DNA of 8,728 nt from Christensenellaceae bacterium (GTDB lineage Bacteria; Bacillota; Clostridia; Christensenellales; Aristaeellaceae), in contig JADGQP010000030.1 of the NCBI GenBank assembly GCA_017881705.1, forward strand, positions 1-8,728, read 5' to 3'. Both the position numbers and the translations under genes were made by a program. This document shows, piece after piece, positions 1 to 6,013 of this stretch. Position 1 is the first letter of the stretch; every line of letters begins with the position of its first letter. The notes under the pieces were generated by a model. The model was not told the DNA's origin. It made no database searches and worked only from the letters and a program-made list of their open reading frames with translations.

Positions 1-1848
1 CGTGCCCGTAGGCGTGGCACGGGTGAAAGTCAGCTGGTAATCGTTTTTCGTCTGGATCACCTTATCGCCCACGCGAAACTCGACGTCCCCGTGAGTAATC
101 GTATCCAACCCAGGACGCTCGGGGTTCAGGGCAGTCTGCAGCAACCGGTTCAGGCTGTAACTGCCGCAATCTCCTTTTTTGGTGGGGCTGAGCACCTGTA
201 TAGCGCGCGCGGCCTCCCGACGCCATTCGTTTTCCGGAAAGCCCAGGTATTTAGGCAGGCGCGTTTGTAACAGATCGCAAATGGTTTGCGCCGCCTCGCC
301 CTGGGTGGTACGCCGCTCAAAGAAAAAATCCGCGCCTTTGGAGTTGAGGGCGGGCATTTCCCCGTCGTTGATACGGTGCGCGTTCAGCACGATCATACTG
401 CTTTCGTCCTGACGAAAAATAGCGGTCAGGCGCACGCTGGGCACCACTTCGCTTTGCAACAGATCGCGCAGCACGTTGCCCGCGCCCACGCTTGGCAGCT
501 GGTCGGCATCGCCCACCAGGATCAGCCGCGTGCCCGGCAGCACCGCGCGCAGCAGCCCGCGCATCAGCGCCACGTCCACCATGCTCATCTCGTCCACAAT
601 CAGGCAATCCGTTTCCAGCGGGCAGTTCTCATCGCGCGCAAACACGTTTTCCTCGCCGCCGTATTCCAGCATCCGGTGGATGGTCTTGGCTTCCTCGCCC
701 GTCGCCTCGGTCATGCGTTTGGCGGCGCGACCGGTAGGCGCGCACAGCAGTATATTGTTGTCGTCCTTCAAAAGCCGCAGGATACAGCGGATAATGGTGG
801 TTTTACCGGTGCCCGGGCCGCCGGTGATAATCAGCACGCCTTCTTCCACCGCGCTTTGTACCGCCTGGCGCTGCATGGAACTCAGGCGCAGATCCAGCTC
901 TTTCTCCAGCGCCGCGATGCGCGATGGCAAACCCGTTACTTTTTTATAGGGACGCGCTTCCATCAGGTAATGTAAACGCTGGGCAATCTCGCTCTCCGCC
1001 TGAAAATAGAAAGGAAGGCACAGGCCGTCCTCTTCCTGGCTGGGCATACGGAAGGATACGATCATACGGGTGAGCAGCGCCTGGGTTAACTGGGTTTCCA
1101 CCAGGGTTTCATCCACGCGCAGCATTCGCACGGCGTTTTGGGTTAAAATCGTCCTGGGCAGGTAGGTATGCCCGCCGGAGGCGGCCGCGTCGCTTAGCAG
1201 GTAATACAACGCCGAGCGCACCCGAAACTCGCTTTGCGGGTCCACGCCCATGGAAAGGGCGATCCGGTCCGCGGTTAAAAAGCCTACGCCGTCGATGTCC
1301 GTAACCAGCCGGTAGGGGTTTTGCCGTATCAACTCCACGGCCGACTCCCCATAATACTTGGCGATCTTCGTGGCCAGGTTGGGGCTTAGCCCGTAGTTTT
1401 GTAAAAACAGCATTACGCGGCGCGCGCTTACCTGTTGGCCGTAACTCTCCAGAATCATCTGAGCCTTTTTGGGGCCGATGCCGCTTACCTCTGTAAGTCG
1501 CTCCGGGTGTTCGTCCAATATGCTTAACGCGTCCATGCCGAACTCGCGAACGATCAACTTGGCTGTCGCGGGGCCGATGCCGCGGATGAGGCCTGAGCCC
1601 AGGTATTTTTCCACCGAAGAAAGGGAATCCGGCGGGGCGATTGTGCAGGTTTTAACGTTGAACTGCCGACCGTATACGGGGTGCTCGGACCATTCGCCCT
1701 GAAAGGTCACGCTTTCCCCGGAAGAAAGCTCCGGCATGGAGCCCACCACCGTATGCTGCCCCCTGCCCGCGGCGACGCGCAGCACGGTATAGCCGTTATC
1801 CGCGTTGCGAAAGGTCGTATCCAGCACAGTCGCCGTAAGCTGTTCCAT
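1..1848 (-). CDS. recD2: RecD2-type ATP-dependent DNA helicase, 3' end outside window
   Basis: This is a superfamily 1B 5'-3' DNA helicase of the RecD2/TraA family, known in bacteria without RecBC for roles in DNA repair and fork maintenance. The 616 visible residues begin with an OB-like N-terminal region. Two helix-hairpin-helix segments follow (RGIGPATAK near 89-97 and SGIGPKKAQ near 122-130). The ATPase core has Walker A GGPGTGKT at 343-350, Walker B IVDE ending at D419-E420, motif GDADQLPSVGAG at 446-457 and LTAIFRQ at 474-480. The family is usually about 700-800 residues, so roughly 100-180 C-terminal residues, including the last helicase motifs, lie beyond base 1. The ATG at 1846-1848 is chosen because a strong GGAGGAGAG site stands three bases upstream. 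The long N-terminus before the ATPase core separates it from RecD of RecBCD. No recB or recC is visible. Confidence 0.95.
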   Translation of the reverse strand, partial: MEQLTATVLDTTFRNADNGYTVLRVAAGRGQHTVVGSMPELSSGESVTFQGEWSEHPVYGRQFNVKTCTIAPPDSLSSVEKYLGSGLIRGIGPATAKLIVREFGMDALSILDEHPERLTEVSGIGPKKAQMILESYGQQVSARRVMLFLQNYGLSPNLATKIAKYYGESAVELIRQNPYRLVTDIDGVGFLTADRIALSMGVDPQSEFRVRSALYYLLSDAAASGGHTYLPRTILTQNAVRMLRVDETLVETQLTQALLTRMIVSFRMPSQEEDGLCLPFYFQAESEIAQRLHYLMEARPYKKVTGLPSRIAALEKELDLRLSSMQRQAVQSAVEEGVLIITGGPGTGKTTIIRCILRLLKDDNNILLCAPTGRAAKRMTEATGEEAKTIHRMLEYGGEENVFARDENCPLETDCLIVDEMSMVDVALMRGLLRAVLPGTRLILVGDADQLPSVGAGNVLRDLLQSEVVPSVRLTAIFRQDESSMIVLNAHRINDGEMPALNSKGADFFFERRTTQGEAAQTICDLLQTRLPKYLGFPENEWRREAARAIQVLSPTKKGDCGSYSLNRLLQTALNPERPGLDTITHGDVEFRVGDKVIQTKNDYQLTFTRATPTGT

Positions 1849-1871
1849 GGACTCTCCTCCGTTTCCTTTGG

Positions 1872-1901
1872 ATTATAGCACGAATGTTCTGCCGCGTACA
1901 A
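1872..1901 (-). promoter_or_regulatory. Extended -10 promoter for recD2
   Basis: On the minus strand a perfect TATAAT (1872-1877) is preceded by TGC, giving an extended -10 element. A weak -35 candidate, TTGTAC (1896-1901), lies 18 bases upstream. Transcription would start near 1865, leaving a leader of under 20 bases with the ribosome binding site. This is inferred from consensus matching only. Confidence 0.6.
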
Positions 1902-2114
1902 TGAGTGCGAAAGCGGATGGCGCGCACAGCGACGGCTTTGTATTTATAAAGAATATAGGTTATATATTGCTATATTGTTGCGTTGTAAGCCATTTAAGCG
2001 CCGGAATAGATTACGAAACCTATCCAAACATGTGAAAAGAGCAATCAAGATAAGCTTTTTTGCCTTTTCCGAATATTCTTACTTTTTTAATAATTAAAAG
2101 GGGAACAAACGACC

Positions 2115-2219
2115 ATGCTTAAAACGTCTACTTTTTGGATAGTTACCGCCAAAGGCACTCGCCAAGGCGGATGTGTTAAAACGAAACGGTTTCGTTTTGC
2201 CAGCCTGTCCGGTGAATGA
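2115..2219 (+). CDS. Possible 34-residue leader peptide, uncertain
   Basis: A short reading frame begins with ATG about eleven bases after an AGGGG-like site (2099-2103) and ends with TGA at 2217-2219, just before the strong ribosome binding site of the next gene. The predicted peptide is basic, has no run of one amino acid typical of an attenuator peptide, and has no clear membrane segment. The frame spans both inverted repeats of the leader, so it may be non-coding sequence that is open by chance. It would be coupled to the downstream gene if translated. Confidence 0.2.
   Translation: MLKTSTFWIVTAKGTRQGGCVKTKRFRFASLSGE
2146..2170 (+). repeat. Small imperfect hairpin in leader
   Basis: CCGCC (2146-2150) can pair with GGCGG (2166-2170), with an inner GGC/GCC pairing and an ACTC loop. 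It has no T tract, so it is not a terminator by itself. It may be part of a folded leader upstream of the peptidoglycan-binding gene. Confidence 0.4.
2178..2198. promoter_or_regulatory. Perfect 21-base palindrome, operator-like
   Basis: The arms AAAACGAAAC (2178-2187) and GTTTCGTTTT (2189-2198) are perfect inverted copies around a single central G. The one-base centre fits a dimeric repressor site better than an RNA hairpin, although a nine-pair stem with a CGG loop is also possible. It ends 42 bases before the start of the peptidoglycan-binding gene. The binding protein is unknown. Confidence 0.45.
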
Positions 2220-2240
2220 TCTATAAGGAGGTTAGCCGAT

Positions 2241-2795
2241 ATGAAACAGAAGAGCTTGCGGATTCTCTCCGCACTGGTTGCAATGGCACTGGTGCTGAGC
2301 GTGTGCTTCTCCGCACTGGCGTACAGCACGATTCCCTACGGTTCGGAAAGCACGCAGGTGAAAACGCTGCAAAAGGCGCTGAAATCCAAGGGGTATTATA
2401 CGGGAACGGTGGACGGTAAATACGGGAAAAGCACGTATACCGCGGTGGCAAAATACCAGAAGGCGATTGGTGTTTCCGCCGACGGCAAAGCCGGCAATGT
2501 GACTCTTACCGCCCTGTACGACGGTTTGGCAGCGGCGAACTTCATCGACAGTAAAAAGGCGCACGGCCTGACGGCCAGCAAGGGCACCTTATATTACGGT
2601 CTGCAGGGGGACAAAGTAAAAGCCCTTGAAAGACTGCTTAAAAAGGTTGGGTACTTCAAAGGTTCCATTGATGGCAAATTTGGCGAGCTGACGCTGATTG
2701 CCGTAAAACGGTTCCAATGGGCGAAGGGCCTTAAGGGAGACGGATACGCCGGCGCCCAAACCATGAAATTGCTCAAAGAAGCCGCGGGCAGCTGA
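2241..2795 (+). CDS. Secreted protein with two peptidoglycan-binding domains
   Basis: The 184-residue product has a Sec-type signal peptide: a basic start (K2, K4, R7), a hydrophobic core at about 8-24, and a likely cleavage after ALA at 25-27. The rest is two tandem copies of the PG_binding_1 fold, at roughly 31-95 and 116-180. Each copy shows the family pattern: a helix with VK(T/A)L, then GY(Y/F)xGxxDGK(Y/F)G, then a (K/R)(Y/F)Q helix and a GxxG(N/A)xT turn. No hydrolase domain is present, so it may only bind cell wall or serve as an adaptor. C22 lies in the signal region, but V21 before it does not fit a lipobox. A strong AAGGAGG (2225-2231) stands nine bases before the ATG. It appears monocistronic, with its own terminator. 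Confidence 0.9.
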   Translation: MKQKSLRILSALVAMALVLSVCFSALAYSTIPYGSESTQVKTLQKALKSKGYYTGTVDGKYGKSTYTAVAKYQKAIGVSADGKAGNVTLTALYDGLAAANFIDSKKAHGLTASKGTLYYGLQGDKVKALERLLKKVGYFKGSIDGKFGELTLIAVKRFQWAKGLKGDGYAGAQTMKLLKEAAGS

Positions 2796-2813
2796 CGGCT
2801 GGATGATATATAG

Positions 2814-2839
2814 AAGCGGGGCGTTTAGCCCCGCTTTTT
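2814..2839 (+). terminator. Rho-independent terminator after the peptidoglycan-binding gene
   Basis: AAGCGGGGC (2814-2822) and GCCCCGCTT (2828-2836) form a perfect nine-pair stem with a five-base GTTTA loop, followed by TTTTT (2835-2839). The stem lies 18 bases after the stop codon. On the minus strand the same hairpin is followed only by a broken T/A run, so it may also weakly stop transcription from the convergent gene. Confidence 0.92.
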
Positions 2840-2871
2840 ATATGCCCGCGGCGCCGTGCCGAGAGCAAATT

Positions 2872-3372
2872 CTACTGGATGTCCGCTTCGGCAAGCCACG
2901 AGGCATACCGTTGCTCCGGATAGATTTTACGAATCATCGTAATGAGAAACTCATATTGGTCCTTTGAAAAAAAATCATGGTATTTCTGGTAAAGCACGCG
3001 CATGGCCGCCAGGCTTTCTTCATGCAGGGCATAATCGTTCAACTTCGTAAAATTAGCGGAAAAGGTGGAAAGGCTGTCGAACACCAGACCCATCAGGTCG
3101 TCCGCCATCCAGTCCATATCTTTAAGCAACAGGCGGCGGGTGCTGTAATCGTCCAGAACCACGCACATGCTGCCGCCCGTTAAGCGGTTAACGCCCGTTA
3201 GCAGGTCGTGATCTAATGCAGCTTTCAACTCCTGAAACGTCTGGCGGTAGGGTGCGTAATCCATCACCGTACGCGCGACGTCCTGCGAGAGGGCAGAGGA
3301 GGAAAGCAGCATAGTCCCCAGCCATGGTCGAAGAACCCGTTCCACATCCTTTACATCTACAGGAATGGCCAC
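2872..3372 (-). CDS. Hypothetical 166-residue protein
   Basis: I do not recognise this protein. It starts with GTG at 3370-3372, supported by GGAGGG (3380-3385) seven bases upstream. It has no signal peptide or membrane segment and looks mostly helical, acidic and cytoplasmic. A central acidic patch (DMDWMADDLMG, about residues 85-95) and a C-terminal half rich in aromatic and charged residues are visible, but no catalytic motif. Clean codon structure over 501 bases and a good ribosome binding site argue that it is a real gene. It is transcribed away from the origin region and convergent with the peptidoglycan-binding gene. Its place beside dnaA is suggestive, but no role can be assigned. Confidence 0.75.
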   Translation of the reverse strand: MAIPVDVKDVERVLRPWLGTMLLSSSALSQDVARTVMDYAPYRQTFQELKAALDHDLLTGVNRLTGGSMCVVLDDYSTRRLLLKDMDWMADDLMGLVFDSLSTFSANFTKLNDYALHEESLAAMRVLYQKYHDFFSKDQYEFLITMIRKIYPEQRYASWLAEADIQ

Positions 3373-3417
3373 GTTATTTCCCTCCGGCGCTTCGGTTGGT
3401 TTGAAAAGGGTTCACCG

Positions 3418-3447
3418 ATGATACCTTATCGACCTATCATTCTACAA
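3418..3447 (-). promoter_or_regulatory. Weak promoter candidate for the hypothetical gene
   Basis: On the minus strand, TTGTAG (3442-3447) and TATCAT (3418-3423) are separated by 18 bases. Transcription would start near 3411, about 40 bases before the GTG start. The -10 matches five of six consensus bases and the -35 only three. Confidence 0.3.
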
Positions 3448-3648
3448 TTCCGTTACGTTTCCCTTTTCCTTTTTTACAATTTCAACACAAACTCAAGGCG
3501 GAAAGCCTAAAACCGTTGCAACGCCGCACGTTGATATTTCATAAAAAAGTTATACTCACAACAACTGTATAATTATGCAATAATAGAGCAAAATAAACCC
3601 TCCTATTCATACCCTGCAGCTTTCGAAAACGATTGCTTGGGGACATAG

Positions 3649-3657
3649 TTTTCCACA
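3649..3657 (+). promoter_or_regulatory. DnaA box
   Basis: TTTTCCACA differs from the consensus TTATCCACA at one position. It lies about 90 bases upstream of the dnaA promoter candidate. Confidence 0.6.
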
Positions 3658-3726
3658 CCACTACGGATGGTAGGGCGAGTTTTCAACATTCGTTTGGGTA
3701 TACATTTCAAGCGCCTTTCGGAGTGC

Positions 3727-3755
3727 TTGTCAAACAGCGTTGATTCTGTTATGAT
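3727..3755 (+). promoter_or_regulatory. dnaA promoter
   Basis: TTGTCA (3727-3732) and TATGAT (3750-3755) each match five of six consensus bases and are exactly 17 bases apart. A TG at 3747-3748 adds an extended -10 element. Transcription would start near 3762. Two DnaA-box-like sites (3783-3791 and 3799-3807) then fall in the early transcribed region, which fits repression of dnaA by its own product. Confidence 0.7.
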
Positions 3756-3782
3756 AAAGCCCGACATGAAATATTACCGTAA

Positions 3783-3807
3783 AAATCCACATGCCAGGTT
3801 TTCCACA
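3783..3807 (+). promoter_or_regulatory. Pair of DnaA-box-like sites in the dnaA leader
   Basis: AAATCCACA (3783-3791) and TTTTCCACA (3799-3807) are in the same orientation, with starts 16 bases apart. They lie just downstream of the predicted dnaA transcription start, about 90 bases before the coding region. Confidence 0.55.
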
Positions 3808-3896
3808 ATTGCGGCAGATCCTTCGGTCAACCAGTGCAACGATCACCGGTCGCCCTGTAATTGTATATTATTCATGGTATGGAAAGGTTGACGAAA

Positions 3897-5225
3897 TTGC
3901 TGAACGCGGAAGAAATTTGGAGCAATGCCTGCAAGATTTTGAAAGAGGATATGAATAACGTTTCTTACGAAACGTGGATCAAATCCGCGCTCAAACCTTA
4001 TGCTGTCATTGACAACAGCTTTCTTCTGGAGTGCGTAAACGCGCTGATGCGGGATTTTGGCGTGGATCGTTATCCAACGCAAATCCAAAACGCGGTCGCT
4101 ACGGCGGCTGGCCGCGCGCTGACCGTGGAGATTCTCAACCACGACGAACTGCTGACCCGCAAAACCGAGCTGGAAGCCAAACAGGCGGATGTGAACCCCT
4201 GCCTGCTTAACCCCAAATACACCTTTGACACCTTCGTGGTCGGCGCCGGCAACCGTTTTGCGCACGCCGTGTCCCTTGCCGTGGCGGAGGTGCCTGCCAA
4301 AGCGTATAACCCGTTGTTTATTTACGGGGGCGTGGGCCTGGGCAAAACGCACCTGATGCACGCCATCGGCCACTATGCGCACGAGCTGTACCCCGAAATG
4401 AAAATCCTCTACATTACCAGCGAGGATTTTACCAACCAGCTGATCATGGCCATGCAAAACAATACCAACCAGCAGTTCCGCGACCGTTTCCGCACGGTGG
4501 ATCTGCTGATGGTGGACGATATTCAGTTTATCGCGGGCAAGCACAGCACGGAGGAAGAGTTTTTCCACACCTTCAACCACCTGCGCGAGGCTGGTAAACA
4601 AATCGTGGTTACGTCCGACCGCCCGCCCAAGGAGATTAATAAACTGGAAGAACGTCTGTGCAGCCGCTTTGAAGGCGGGTTGCTGGCAGATATTCAGCGT
4701 CCCGATTTTGAAACCCGGCTGGCGATTCTTCGCAAGAAGTCGGAGTACGACCATCTGCTCATCGGCGACGATATTCTTTCCCTGATCGCCGAAAAGGTGG
4801 ATACCAACGTGCGCGAATTGGAAGGCTCGCTGACCCGCCTGACCGCGTACAGCTCGCTCACGCGCCGCCAGATTGATATGCAGCTTGCACGCGAAGCCCT
4901 GCGCGAGCTGTTTAACCACAGCGAATCCCGCCGGGTTACAGCCGATGGCATTCAGGAAGCGGTGGCTACCTATTACGGCATTACGATAGATGACCTGAAA
5001 AGCCCGCGCCGCAACCATGAGGTAACAGTGCCCCGCCAGATCGCCATGTACCTTACGCGTGAGATGCTGGGCCTGAGCCTTACTAAAATCGGCGACGCTT
5101 TCGGCGGCAGGCACTACACCACCGTGATGAGCTCCATCGACAAGGTGGAGGAATCGATTAAGCAATCGCCAAGCCTGGCCAGCCTTTTGGACGACGTGCG
5201 CAGGCTTATCAAGGACGGTAAATAA
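3897..5225 (+). CDS. dnaA: Chromosomal replication initiator protein DnaA
   Basis: DnaA is the AAA+ ATPase that binds DnaA boxes and opens the origin. Domain I starts with IW at residues 7-8 and VSYETW further on. The linker is short. The AAA+ domain has GGVGLGKT (144-151), LLMVDD (203-208) and SRFEGGLLADIQ. Domain IV carries the box-recognition signature IGDAFGGRHYTTVM (398-411), where the usual RDHTTV is RHYTTV. Total length of 442 residues is normal. The start is uncertain. TTG at 3897 is chosen because GGAAAGG (3881-3887) lies nine bases upstream and because it puts the conserved Trp at residue 8, as in Bacillus DnaA. ATG at 3879 would add six residues but lacks a ribosome binding site; TTG at 3861 would add twelve. 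The gene has its own promoter and terminator, and dnaN does not follow. Confidence 0.97.
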   Translation: MLNAEEIWSNACKILKEDMNNVSYETWIKSALKPYAVIDNSFLLECVNALMRDFGVDRYPTQIQNAVATAAGRALTVEILNHDELLTRKTELEAKQADVNPCLLNPKYTFDTFVVGAGNRFAHAVSLAVAEVPAKAYNPLFIYGGVGLGKTHLMHAIGHYAHELYPEMKILYITSEDFTNQLIMAMQNNTNQQFRDRFRTVDLLMVDDIQFIAGKHSTEEEFFHTFNHLREAGKQIVVTSDRPPKEINKLEERLCSRFEGGLLADIQRPDFETRLAILRKKSEYDHLLIGDDILSLIAEKVDTNVRELEGSLTRLTAYSSLTRRQIDMQLAREALRELFNHSESRRVTADGIQEAVATYYGITIDDLKSPRRNHEVTVPRQIAMYLTREMLGLSLTKIGDAFGGRHYTTVMSSIDKVEESIKQSPSLASLLDDVRRLIKDGK

Positions 5226-5290
5226 TCAGTCGTTATAAGTTCTCTGCCAGGATTCACCGTTCTTTTCATAAGCTGCCCAAACGGTCTGAT

Positions 5291-5315
5291 CGGAGAGCTG
5301 AGGCTCTCCGTTTTT
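5291..5315 (+). terminator. Rho-independent terminator after dnaA
   Basis: CGGAGAGC (5291-5298) and GCTCTCCG (5303-5310) form a perfect eight-pair stem with a TGAG loop, followed directly by TTTTT. It lies 65 bases after the dnaA stop codon and isolates dnaA as a single-gene unit. Confidence 0.92.
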
Positions 5316-5348
5316 AATACGTCCGGCTTGCTGAGGCGTTGGGTTTTC

Positions 5349-5437
5349 GGCGGTGTGGCCATCTTCGCAGTTGCGTTGCCGATGTGGTAAAGCTCAGTTT
5401 ATAAACATGCCGTATCTGAGCTTGCCTGCGAATCGCC
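5349..5437. repeat. Nested inverted repeats between dnaA and the HPr-like gene
   Basis: TTCGCAG (5364-5370) pairs with CTGCGAA (5426-5432), and inside it AAGCTCAG (5390-5397) pairs with CTGAGCTT (5416-5423). A possible outer GGCG/CGCC pairing (5349-5352 with 5434-5437) adds to this. The right-hand arms are only two bases apart, so they would stack. No coding frame here has a ribosome binding site. It could be a structured RNA, a decayed fold-back repeat, or chance. The rest of the gap (about 5440-5620) holds nothing I recognise. Confidence 0.4.
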
Positions 5438-5621
5438 TTGCAGAGCGATGCAGGCTGCAGACTTGGCGTATCTGCCTGTTTTCCAACCACAAGAAACATG
5501 ATTTGTGTTTGAAAACCGACCATTTCTTTGTGCAAACAGAATCATTTTTTCCCGTTTTTCTGTCTAAAAGGACGAAAACAAACGTTTTTACGGAATCCGG
5601 GCCTTTTTAAAGTTCGCTTCC

Positions 5622-5650
5622 TTGCAATTCTAAGGAAATTACGGTATAAT
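5622..5650 (+). promoter_or_regulatory. Promoter of the HPr-like gene
   Basis: TTGCAA (5622-5627) is followed after 17 bases by a perfect TATAAT (5645-5650). Transcription would start near 5657, giving a leader of about 30 bases that holds the ribosome binding site. Confidence 0.8.
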
Positions 5651-5660
5651 CAAGCCGTAA
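5639..5660. promoter_or_regulatory. Inverted repeat enclosing the -10 box, possible operator
   Basis: TTACGG (5639-5644) and CCGTAA (5655-5660) are perfect inverted copies with the -10 box directly between them. A dimeric regulator bound here would cover the -10 and the start site, as a repressor would. Six-base arms can arise by chance, and no regulator is identified. Confidence 0.4.
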
Positions 5661-5686
5661 CCTGATCTGGAAGGAGGCTTTCTGCT

Positions 5687-5914
5687 ATGAAGTCTGTTAA
5701 TATCAAATTAAGCCTGGCTGAGAATGTGAAGTCCTTCGTCAACATCGTCAACCGTTATCCCTACGATGTGGATCTGCGCGCCGGCCGCCATGTGGTCGAT
5801 GCGAAGTCGATCCTGGGCATCTTCAGCCTGGACCTGAGCAAGCCCATCACGATGGAGATTTACAGCGATTCCTGCGAGGATCTCCTCAGCGATATTAAGC
5901 CGTTTATGGCTTAA
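5687..5914 (+). CDS. HPr/Crh-like protein lacking the PTS histidine
   Basis: The 75-residue product has the HPr fold. Its best match is VDAKSILGIFSL (37-48), corresponding to the VNLKSIMGVMSL helix around Ser46 of HPr, so S41 aligns with Ser46. At a constant offset of five residues, His15 aligns with Leu10 and Arg17 with Glu12, so it cannot act as a normal phosphate carrier from enzyme I. This recalls Bacillus Crh, which keeps Ser46 but has lost His15, and a regulatory role through serine phosphorylation is possible. HPr-like proteins without either function also exist in Clostridia. No HPr kinase or PTS gene is visible. AAGGAGG (5671-5677) lies nine bases before the ATG. It is slightly shorter than HPr (about 85-88), mainly at the C-terminus. 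Confidence 0.85.
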   Translation: MKSVNIKLSLAENVKSFVNIVNRYPYDVDLRAGRHVVDAKSILGIFSLDLSKPITMEIYSDSCEDLLSDIKPFMA

Positions 5915-5921
5915 TGAGCTC

Positions 5922-5941
5922 TGCCCGCACGGATGCGGGCA
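5922..5941 (+). terminator. Hairpin after the HPr-like gene, no T tract
   Basis: TGCCCGC (5922-5928) and GCGGGCA (5935-5941) form a perfect seven-pair stem with a six-base loop, starting eight bases after the stop codon. No T run follows, so it is at best a weak terminator; it may stabilise the 3' end and allow read-through to the DUF4364 gene. Confidence 0.35.
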
Positions 5942-5978
5942 CTATCAACAGCAAATAAGGCCCCTTGCGGGTCATGTT

Positions 5979-6003
5979 CGGGGCAAAGCGACGCTTTGCC
6001 CCG
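5979..6003. repeat. Perfect 25-base palindrome with 12-base arms
   Basis: CGGGGCAAAGCG (5979-5990) and CGCTTTGCCCCG (5992-6003) are perfect inverted copies around one A. As RNA it would make a very stable eleven-pair stem with a GAC loop. It lacks a T tract and lies 10 bases upstream of the first fold-back element, so it may belong to a larger repeat unit. Confidence 0.7.
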
Positions 6004-6013
6004 TTGCCGTATA

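Larger units (their letters stand above)
1902..2240. other. Intergenic leader region upstream of the peptidoglycan-binding gene
   Basis: This is the gap between recD2 and the gene starting at 2241. Bases 1938-2100 are AT-rich. The best promoter candidate for the plus-strand gene is TTGTAT (1938-1943) with TATATA (1961-1966), 17 bases apart, which would give a leader of about 270 bases. Further down are a CCGCC/GGCGG hairpin (2146-2170) and a 21-base palindrome (2178-2198). The leader is long enough for a regulatory RNA, but I could not match it to a riboswitch class I know. Confidence 0.4.
3530..3808. other. Putative chromosomal replication origin region (oriC)
   Basis: The gene-free stretch upstream of dnaA has an AT-rich block (about 3535-3599), a candidate DNA unwinding element. 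DnaA-box-like 9-mers follow on the plus strand: TTTTCCACA at 3649-3657 and 3799-3807 (one mismatch each to TTATCCACA), AAATCCACA at 3783-3791, and the weaker TTTTCAACA at 3680-3688. Placement directly upstream of dnaA is typical of bacterial origins. The box number is modest and all lie in one orientation, so the cluster could instead serve dnaA autoregulation, or both. Confidence 0.6.

Noticed and set aside
286..975. Long plus-strand open frames opposite recD2
   Set aside because: They are shadows of the helicase reading frame in GC-rich DNA; they have no ribosome binding site and no family resemblance.
1938..2240. Riboswitch upstream of the peptidoglycan-binding gene
   Set aside because: I compared it from memory with the c-di-GMP, c-di-AMP, T-box and purine classes. 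None of their conserved cores is present, so only a generic leader is reported.
3550..3573. Perfect TATAAT at 3568-3573 as the dnaA promoter
   Set aside because: No acceptable -35 lies at proper spacing, and it falls in the AT-rich block. The 3727-3755 pair is far better.
3843..5165. 440-codon open frame on the minus strand across dnaA
   Set aside because: It is antisense to a clearly identified dnaA with all its motifs, and its translation has no recognisable domain.
5353..5610. 85-codon open frame in the gap between dnaA and the HPr-like gene
   Set aside because: It begins with GTG without a ribosome binding site, its composition looks random, and it overlaps the nested inverted repeats.
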